From JBFAPK01 sp040676675 (GTDB lineage: Bacteria > Actinomycetota > Actinomycetes > Mycobacteriales > Micromonosporaceae), in NCBI RefSeq assembly GCF_040676675.1, contig NZ_JBFAPK010000013.1, positions 1 through 64,000 on the forward strand: DNA of 64,000 nt. Direction: 5' to 3'. The translations under genes and the position numbers were made by a program. Each line of letters begins with the position of its first letter. Position 1 is the stretch's first letter. The notes under the pieces are model-generated. The model made no database searches and was not told the DNA's origin. It worked only from the letters and a program-made list of their open reading frames with translations. Shown here in pieces: positions 57,828 through 64,000 of the stretch.

Positions 57828-59246
57828 TCACTTCTCCGACGGGCGCGGGCGGGACCAGCGCCGCGAGCGGGTCTCGCGCTCCCGGGCCAGGCGGCCGACC
57901 AGGCCGAACCGGTTCACCTGGCGCGGGGCGGCCTCCGGGTCGGCGAGCAGCATCACCACGCTGGCGCCGCCGAGCCGGGCCCGGTCGATGCTCAGCGAAC
58001 CGTTCGCCTGCCGGGTCACCCGGCGGGCGATGTCCAGTCCGAGCCCGGTCGAGCCCTGATCGCTCGCGCCCCGGCGCAGGGCCCGGTCCGGGTTGGCGAT
58101 GCCCGGCCCCGCGTCGTCCACCCGGATCGCGATGTAGCCGTCGCGGCGGGAGACCGCGACCTCGAACGCGGTGCCCTGCGGGGTGTACCGGAAGACGTTG
58201 CCGAGCACCGCGTCCAGCGCCGCGGCGAGTTCGGCGCGGGGGACCGGTACGGGGATCCGCAGCTGCGCGCCGCTGACCTGGTACGAGCGGTTCTGGTCGC
58301 CGGCGAGCGCCGCCCAGAAGACCATCCGGTCCCGGACCACCTCGCTGACGTCGCAGACCCCGGGCTCGGCCTCCTGCGCGACGGTCTTGCGGGTGGTGTT
58401 GATCAGTACGTCGATCTCGCCCTCCAGCGTCACGATCGCCTGGCGGATCCGGCGGATGGTGCGCCGCCGGTCGAGTTCGGCCTCGCTGAACGAGCCGACG
58501 CTGGTGTCGTCGGAGTCCAGCGCGTCGGCGTCGAGGCGCAGCACCGTCAGCGGGGTGCGCAGTCGGTGCGACAGGTCGGCCACCAGCTCCCGTTCGTCGG
58601 TACGCGAGGTCACCAGCCGGTCGGCCATCCGGTTGAAGGCGTACCCGGCCTCGGCCAGCTCGCGCGGGCCGCTCGGTTGGACGCGGACGCCGAGGTCCCC
58701 GTCGCCGACGGCCATCGCGGCCCGCACCAGCTCGCGCGCCGACGCGACCGCGCGGGCGGCGAGCCGGTCCACGACGATCACCGAGGCGACCACCAGCCCG
58801 GCCGCGATCGCGCCGAGCATGAGCCACCGGCCGCCGGTGCCGGCGTGCAGCGCCGCGTCGTCGACGAACGCCTCGACCACCAGCGTCCGGCCGCCGGCGC
58901 CGACCGGTTCGAGCCGGACCACCCCGCCGGGGACGTCGGCCACGAGCGGCCGGCCGGTCTCGGCGGCGCGGGACACGTCCCGGGCGCGGGCGCGCGGTTG
59001 CCCGCCGGTCGCCAGCCCGTGTACGACCGGCCGACGCCCCGGGTCGATCCCGGTGGCGTCGATGGCCCGCCGGACCGCGTTCGGGTCGGCGCTGACGCCG
59101 AGCACCCCGGCGACCAGCGCGGTGCGCCGGGCCGCGTCGGCGAGCGCCTGCTCACGGGCGTCCTGCTGGAGCGTCAGACCGAGCGGGATCAGGAAGACCA
59201 GGGCGACGATCGAGGTCATGCCGGCCCCGAGATAGGCCAGCGCCAA
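57828..59246 (-). CDS. Sensor histidine kinase
   Basis: About 472 residues from TTG 59246 (ATG 59219 would give 463). A first transmembrane helix (MTSIVALVFLIPLGLTL), a ~115-residue extracytoplasmic part, a second helix (WLMLGAIAAGLVVASVIVV), HAMP, HisKA with the phospho-His in VADLSHRLRTPLTVLRLDAD, and HATPase (LGNVFRYTPQGTAFEV, VDDAGPGIANPD, GSTGLGLDIARRV). It is the partner of the OmpR-type regulator two bases upstream. The signal is unknown. The final ~35 residues are basic and low-complexity. Confidence 0.9.
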   Translation of the reverse strand: MALAYLGAGMTSIVALVFLIPLGLTLQQDAREQALADAARRTALVAGVLGVSADPNAVRRAIDATGIDPGRRPVVHGLATGGQPRARARDVSRAAETGRPLVADVPGGVVRLEPVGAGGRTLVVEAFVDDAALHAGTGGRWLMLGAIAAGLVVASVIVVDRLAARAVASARELVRAAMAVGDGDLGVRVQPSGPRELAEAGYAFNRMADRLVTSRTDERELVADLSHRLRTPLTVLRLDADALDSDDTSVGSFSEAELDRRRTIRRIRQAIVTLEGEIDVLINTTRKTVAQEAEPGVCDVSEVVRDRMVFWAALAGDQNRSYQVSGAQLRIPVPVPRAELAAALDAVLGNVFRYTPQGTAFEVAVSRRDGYIAIRVDDAGPGIANPDRALRRGASDQGSTGLGLDIARRVTRQANGSLSIDRARLGGASVVMLLADPEAAPRQVNRFGLVGRLARERETRSRRWSRPRPSEK

Positions 59247-59248
59247 CC

Positions 59249-59938
<690 letters not shown>

Positions 59939-59944
59939 CCCAGC

Positions 59945-59950
59945 ACGGTA
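59945..59950 (-). promoter_or_regulatory. Candidate -10 element (TACCGT) for the two-component operon
   Basis: On the minus strand TACCGT is six bases before GTG 59938. No Shine-Dalgarno sequence intervenes. Confidence 0.5.
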
Positions 59951-60169
59951 CTGCCCCTGGCAAGCGGAAGCCCGCCCCACCCGTGTGCCGAAATTCGCCG
60001 CCTCGCGTCGAGGCGGCCGCCGCCGGGCGTCGAGCGGCGGCTCGGCCCCCTGGGCGGGGCGGCTCGGCGCCCCGACCGGACGCGGTGCCGGCGGTGCCGG
60101 CGGGTGGCGGTGCCGGCGCGCGGAAGCGCGTTGCGCGGGGTGACGGCGAGCGGGCATGCTCACCGGGTC

Positions 60170-61087
60170 ATGACCTTCGTACTCGTCGACGACGCCCGGC
60201 TCGCCCTGGCCCGGGACAGCCTGGCCGGTCTCTCCGTGGGCGACGCGCTCGGCGGTCGGTACTTCCGGCCGGGGCGCGGTACGGGAGGGTGGGGCGAGGA
60301 GCTGCCCGAACCCCCGTGGGAGTGGAGCGACGACACCGAGATGGCGTGCTCGGTGCTGGCCGTCCTTGCCCGGCGGGGCGCCGTCGACCCCGACGAGCTG
60401 GCCGCGAGCTTCGCGAACCGGTACGACCCGGCCCGGCGGTACGGTGCCGGCGCGGTGGAGCTGCTCGAACTGATCCGCTCCGGCACGCCCTGGCCGGTCG
60501 CCTCCGTCTCCGTTTTCGCGGGGCAGGGCTCGTACGGCAACGGGGCGGCGATGCGGATCGCCCCGCTCGGGGCGTACCTCGCCGACTCGCCCGCCCGGGC
60601 CGCGGCGCAGGCGGCCGTCGCCTCGGAGGTCACCCACGCGCATCCGGAGGGGGTGGCCGGCGGGGTGGCGGTGGCGGTCGCCGCGGCGCGGGCCGCCGGC
60701 GCGCGCCTCTCCGGCGACCGGCCGGACCCGGACCGGCTGCTGGCCGCGGTCGCGGCGGTGCTCGACCCGGCGGGCGCGGTGCGCGCCGGGATCGACCGGG
60801 CGATCGGGCTGCTCGACCGCCCGGTGCCGGAGGCGGCGCGGGAGCTGGGCAACGGCGGGCGGGTCACCGCGCCGGACACGGTGCCGTTCGCGCTCTGGGC
60901 GGCCGCCCGGCACCTGGCCGACTACCCGGCCGCCGTGCGCGCCTGCGTCGAGGCCGGCGGGGACGTGGACACCACGGCGGCGATCGCGGGCGGGATCGTG
61001 GCCGCGTACACCGGCGTCGGTACGCCCGGCGGGGTGCCGGCCGACTGGATCGAGGCCCGCGAACCGCTCCCGACCTGGCTCGGCTGA
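60170..61087 (+). CDS. ADP-ribosylglycohydrolase family protein
   Basis: 305 residues. The di-magnesium site motifs of ARH/DraG enzymes are present: GLSVGDALGGRY, WSDDTEMACSVLAVLAR, and GGDVDTTAAIAGGIVAAYTG. The family removes ADP-ribose from proteins or small targets; DraG-type nitrogenase control is not implied without DraT. ATG 60170; the upstream GC-rich stretch holds three GGTGCCGGC repeats. It converges on the methyltransferase gene at a good hairpin. Confidence 0.92.
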   Translation: MTFVLVDDARLALARDSLAGLSVGDALGGRYFRPGRGTGGWGEELPEPPWEWSDDTEMACSVLAVLARRGAVDPDELAASFANRYDPARRYGAGAVELLELIRSGTPWPVASVSVFAGQGSYGNGAAMRIAPLGAYLADSPARAAAQAAVASEVTHAHPEGVAGGVAVAVAAARAAGARLSGDRPDPDRLLAAVAAVLDPAGAVRAGIDRAIGLLDRPVPEAARELGNGGRVTAPDTVPFALWAAARHLADYPAAVRACVEAGGDVDTTAAIAGGIVAAYTGVGTPGGVPADWIEAREPLPTWLG

Positions 61088-61160
61088 GCCGCGACTCCCG
61101 AGGCCGCGAAGCACGATCCCGGCCGGCTGTGGGCCACGGTTTCGGCCGGGGCCGGGCCGT

Positions 61161-61196
61161 CGGGAGGTCCCGTCGCCGGCGCGGCGGGCCCTCCCG
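61161..61196. terminator. Hairpin between convergent genes
   Basis: CGGGAGGTCCCG and CGGGCCCTCCCG pair over 12 positions with one mismatch around a 12-base loop. CTCCCGAGGCCGCG, repeated at 61094 and 61192, flanks it. Confidence 0.6.
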
Positions 61197-61204
61197 AGGC
61201 CGCG

Positions 61205-62347
61205 CTACGGCAGGCGGAGCACCCAGCGGTACGCCTGGACCAGGCCGGTGTCGAAGCCGGCGGCCGAGCCCCAGAGGAAGAGCCGGAACCGGCGGTAGAG
61301 CGGCTCGCCCCAGCGCCGGACGATCTCGTCGCGCCGCTCGTCCAGCCGGCGCGCCCACTCCCGGCAGGTCAGGTAGTAGTTGTGCCGGTCGTCTTCCACG
61401 CTGAGCAGCTCGAACGGCGAGCGCGCGACCTGGCGCAGGTACTGGTGCAGCAGCAGCGGCGCCGAGGCGCCGGGGTAGATGTAGCGCTTCATGAAGGTCG
61501 AGGCGATGTGCTTGCGGCGCATCGCCAGCGCGTCCAGGTAGACCCGCCCGCCGGGGCGCAGCAGCTCGGCGTACTTGCGCAGGGTGGTGCGGTAGTCGGG
61601 CAGGTGTTCGGTGACGCCCATGTTGACGATCGCGTCGTACCGCTCGTCCGGCCGGTACGCGAAGATGTGCTGCCGGACCACCCGTACCGGCAGCTCCTCG
61701 CGACGGAACAGGTCGGTGAGGAAGCGTTCGGACTCCACCGAGAGTGTGGTGGTGGTGACCCGTACGCCGCGCCGCGCGGCGTGCTCGGCGAAGGCGCCCC
61801 AGCCGCCGCCGACCTCCAGCACGCGGTCGCCCGGGCCGACCCCGATCGCCTCCAGGGCGAGGTCCATCTTCCGGGTCATCGCGTCTTCGAGGGGCTCGTC
61901 GTCCCGGGCGAAGACACCCTCGGTGTAGCAGCGGTGCCGGGTGTCGAGGAAGGTGAGGAAGAAGTCGGAGTCCTCGTCGTAGTGGTGGGAGATGGTGCGC
62001 CGGTCGTCCTCCTTCCGGCCGCGCCAGAGGGCGGGCAGGAAGCGGCCGACGAAGGCGGCGGGGTGGAAGTCGCGGAAGAAGGCGCGCATCTTGAGCGCCG
62101 CGGCGAGGTCGCCGTCCACGTCGAGCCAGCCCTGGAGGTACGCCACGGCGACGCCGAGCTGGTCGAGCGCGGCGAGCGCTTTGGCGCCGCGGGGGTCACG
62201 GACGGTGATGGTGAAGAGGGGGGTGCCGTTGCCGAACGTGTGGGCCGGCGTACCGACGGTGGCCACCGCGAACGGCATTGCCGGTCGCGTGGCGAAGAAT
62301 GTGTCGTACCTGCGCTGCAGGGCGTTGACCAGTTGCGAGGCTGCCAC
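61205..62347 (-). CDS. Cyclopropane-fatty-acyl-phospholipid synthase family methyltransferase
   Basis: 380 residues. An N-terminal SCP2-like region (~1-100) is followed by HYDEDSDFFLTFLDTRHRCY, SAM motif I VLEVGGGWGAFAEHAARRG, and NMGVTEHLPDYRTTL. CFA synthases methylenate unsaturated phospholipid acyl chains; some relatives make other lipid methyl groups, so the product is uncertain. GTG start at 62347; divergent from thrS. Confidence 0.9.
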   Translation of the reverse strand: MAASQLVNALQRRYDTFFATRPAMPFAVATVGTPAHTFGNGTPLFTITVRDPRGAKALAALDQLGVAVAYLQGWLDVDGDLAAALKMRAFFRDFHPAAFVGRFLPALWRGRKEDDRRTISHHYDEDSDFFLTFLDTRHRCYTEGVFARDDEPLEDAMTRKMDLALEAIGVGPGDRVLEVGGGWGAFAEHAARRGVRVTTTTLSVESERFLTDLFRREELPVRVVRQHIFAYRPDERYDAIVNMGVTEHLPDYRTTLRKYAELLRPGGRVYLDALAMRRKHIASTFMKRYIYPGASAPLLLHQYLRQVARSPFELLSVEDDRHNYYLTCREWARRLDERRDEIVRRWGEPLYRRFRLFLWGSAAGFDTGLVQAYRWVLRLP

Positions 62348-62402
62348 GGCGCCAATCTATCGCCGGGGTCGCGTCGGCGGCAGCAGTAGAAACGGAGACC
62401 GA

Positions 62403-62464
62403 TAGCATCGGAGGGCCCGAGGTTCCGGGCTCTGCCCGGTTTGTCCCTATTGAAGGAGTTCAGC
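62403..62464 (+). promoter_or_regulatory. thrS promoter and leader with competing hairpins
   Basis: TAGCAT at 62403-62408 is a -10 candidate. In the ~50-base leader, 62412-62419 can pair with 62426-62433 (eight pairs, one G-U), or 62425-62430 with 62434-62439 (six perfect pairs, then TTTG). The two are mutually exclusive. No T-box consensus is seen. Confidence 0.4.
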
Positions 62465-64000
62465 GTGTCCGCTCCGCAGCGCCCGTCAGGCCCGTCCGTC
62501 GTGGGTGGCGACCCGGTCGTCGTTCCGGCCGGGACGACGGCGGCCGAGGCGGTGACCGCGGCGGGCCTGCCCAGCGCCGGCCCGAAGGCGATCGTGGTGG
62601 TCCGCGACCCCGAGGGGCGGCTGCGCGACCTCGACTGGGTGCCCGAGCGGGAGACCGCCGTCGAGCCGGTGCCGCTGGACTCCCCGGACGGGCTCAACGT
62701 GCTGCGCCACTCGACCGCGCACGTGCTCGCCCAGGCCGTGCAGGACGTCTTCCCCGAGGCCAAGCTCGGCATCGGCCCGCCGATCGAGAACGGCTTCTAC
62801 TACGACTTCGACGTGGACAAGCCGTTCCAGCCCGACGACCTGGCCCGGCTCGAGAAGCGGATGCAGGAGATCGTCAAGTCGGGGCAGCGGTTCCGGCGGC
62901 GGCGCTTCGACAGCCTGGAGGAGGCCCGTACCGAGCTGGCCAACGAGCCGTACAAGCTCGAACTGATCGACATCAAGGGCGCCGGGGGCCAGGCGGGTGA
63001 GGGTCTCGACGCGGGCGAGGTGATGGAGGTCGGCGCCGGCGACCTGACCATCTACGACAACCTCGACGCCAGCGGCGAGAAGGTCTGCTGGTCGGACCTG
63101 TGCCGGGGCCCGCACCTGCCGAACACCCGCCTGATCGGCGCGTTCAAGCTGATGCGCTCGGCGGCGGCGTACTGGCGGGGCAGCGAGCGCAACCCGCAGC
63201 TGCAGCGGGTCTACGGCACGGCCTGGCCGACCCGCGACGAGCTGAAGGCGTACCTGAGGCTGCTGGAGGAGGCGGCCCGCCGCGACCACCGCAAGCTCGG
63301 TGCCGACCTGGACCTGTTCAGCTTTCCCGACGAGATCGGCTCGGGGCTCGCGGTCTTCCATCCCAAGGGCGGGATCATCCGGCGCGAGCTGGAGAACTAC
63401 TCGCGGCAGCGGCACGAGCAGGCGGGGTACGAGTTCGTCAACACCCCGCACATCACCAAGGCGCACCTCTTCGAGACCTCGGGCCACCTGCCGTACTACG
63501 CCGACACGATGTTCCCGGCCATGAAGCTGGAGGGCGCGGAGTACTACCTCAAGGCGATGAACTGCCCGATGCACAACCTGATCTTCAGGGCACGCGGGCG
63601 GTCGTACCGGGAGCTGCCGCTGCGCCTGTTCGAGTTCGGCACGGTCTACCGGTACGAGAAGTCGGGCGTGGTGCACGGGCTGACCCGGGTGCGCGGGCTC
63701 ACCCAGGACGACTCGCACATCTACTGCACCCGGGAGCAGATGGCCGGCGAGCTGACCACCCTGCTCACGTTCGTGCTGGACCTGCTCCGCGACTACGGGC
63801 TGGACGACTTCTACCTGGAGCTGTCCACCCGCGACGACTCGCCGAAGTTCATCGGCTCCGAGGAGCACTGGGCCGAGGCGACCGAGGCGCTGCGCACCGC
63901 GGCCGAGGCCTCCGGGCTGGACCTGGTGCCCGACCCGGGCGGCGCGGCCTTCTACGGTCCGAAGATCAGCGTGCAGGCCAGGGACGCGATCGGCCGGACC
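62465..64000 (+). CDS. thrS: Threonine-tRNA ligase (3' end outside window)
   Basis: 512 codons are visible. Order: TGS domain (~15-70, VVVPAGTTAAEAVTAAGL), editing domain with VLRHSTAHVLAQAVQDVFPE and the Cys in SDLCRGPHLPNTRL, then the class II catalytic domain with GSGLAVFHPKGGIIRRELEN, zinc Cys in MNCPMHNL and motif 2 LFEFGTVYRYEKSG. It charges tRNA-Thr and removes mischarged serine. GTG at 62465 with GGAG nine bases upstream; the frame runs off the window. It is the first essential housekeeping gene of the window's right end. Confidence 0.97.
   Translation, partial: MSAPQRPSGPSVVGGDPVVVPAGTTAAEAVTAAGLPSAGPKAIVVVRDPEGRLRDLDWVPERETAVEPVPLDSPDGLNVLRHSTAHVLAQAVQDVFPEAKLGIGPPIENGFYYDFDVDKPFQPDDLARLEKRMQEIVKSGQRFRRRRFDSLEEARTELANEPYKLELIDIKGAGGQAGEGLDAGEVMEVGAGDLTIYDNLDASGEKVCWSDLCRGPHLPNTRLIGAFKLMRSAAAYWRGSERNPQLQRVYGTAWPTRDELKAYLRLLEEAARRDHRKLGADLDLFSFPDEIGSGLAVFHPKGGIIRRELENYSRQRHEQAGYEFVNTPHITKAHLFETSGHLPYYADTMFPAMKLEGAEYYLKAMNCPMHNLIFRARGRSYRELPLRLFEFGTVYRYEKSGVVHGLTRVRGLTQDDSHIYCTREQMAGELTTLLTFVLDLLRDYGLDDFYLELSTRDDSPKFIGSEEHWAEATEALRTAAEASGLDLVPDPGGAAFYGPKISVQARDAIGRT

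Noticed and set aside
62350..62464. T-box riboswitch before thrS
   Set aside because: The leader is too short and lacks the conserved T-box sequence and specifier stem.

Overview
The window is about 72-74% GC by eye, with near-saturated G/C third codon positions, frequent GTG starts, ATGA/GTGA start-stop overlaps and many leaderless genes. Protein content (mycothiol-linked formaldehyde dehydrogenase, XRE/DUF397 pair, DUF1206, DUF3618, DUF4235, PadR-membrane protein pairs) points to a filamentous actinomycete, most likely a Micromonospora-type member of the Micromonosporaceae. No rRNA, tRNA, CRISPR array, transposase or prophage was found.

Layout. 1-5755: a translationally coupled sugar cluster (two family-4 glycosyltransferases, a GmhA-like sedoheptulose-7-phosphate isomerase, an HldE-like heptose kinase/adenylyltransferase, an SDR, a heptosyltransferase-like GT9), followed without a gap by a DNA topoisomerase IB. 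The cluster has the enzymes for ADP-heptose and its transfer in a Gram-positive lineage. 6.7-20.3 kb: single-gene metabolic and secreted functions (HAD phosphatase, alpha/beta hydrolase, P450, Tat-exported PHP-domain protein, Tat-exported C39 peptidase), a PadR/membrane pair, an SDR, a methyltransferase and a quinone reductase. 20.3-26.3 kb: a long palindromic repeat, a small unknown gene, an unusual RecQ, a secreted I36-like protein and a large HTH/NB-ARC/TPR regulator. 26.5-30.7 kb: ECF sigma factor, zinc-finger membrane anti-sigma factor, ABC ATPase and two membrane subunits in one operon, with a CRP-like site upstream. 30.8-37.6 kb: LtrA, an XRE/DUF397 pair, a second palindromic repeat, a pair of small overlapping genes, a small secreted protein, a fragment of a lost sensor kinase and a second PadR/membrane pair.

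37.7-64.0 kb: RtcB RNA ligase, a NagZ-type GH3, a PrnB-like heme protein divergent from a MocR regulator, a class V aminotransferase, MscS, mycothiol-dependent formaldehyde dehydrogenase, a coupled membrane operon (holin-like, DUF3618, DUF4235), an LppX-type lipoprotein, a cold-shock protein with a long leader, an aldo/keto reductase divergent from a tam/adenosine deaminase-family operon, an OmpR/sensor kinase pair, an ADP-ribosylglycohydrolase, a cyclopropane-synthase-like methyltransferase and the first 512 codons of thrS.

Recurring themes. Several genes show a TANNNT hexamer 5-7 bases before the start codon, indicating leaderless transcripts. At four gene ends (17.6, 45.3, 47.0 and 49.4 kb) the sequence around the stop codon is reiterated downstream. 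Two unrelated, comparatively AT-rich long palindromes (20.3 and 32.6 kb) look like dispersed intergenic elements. The best candidates for unusual biology are the heptose cluster with its patches of foreign-looking codon use, the palindromes, the stop-codon-anchored repeats and the 32-35 kb small-gene region.
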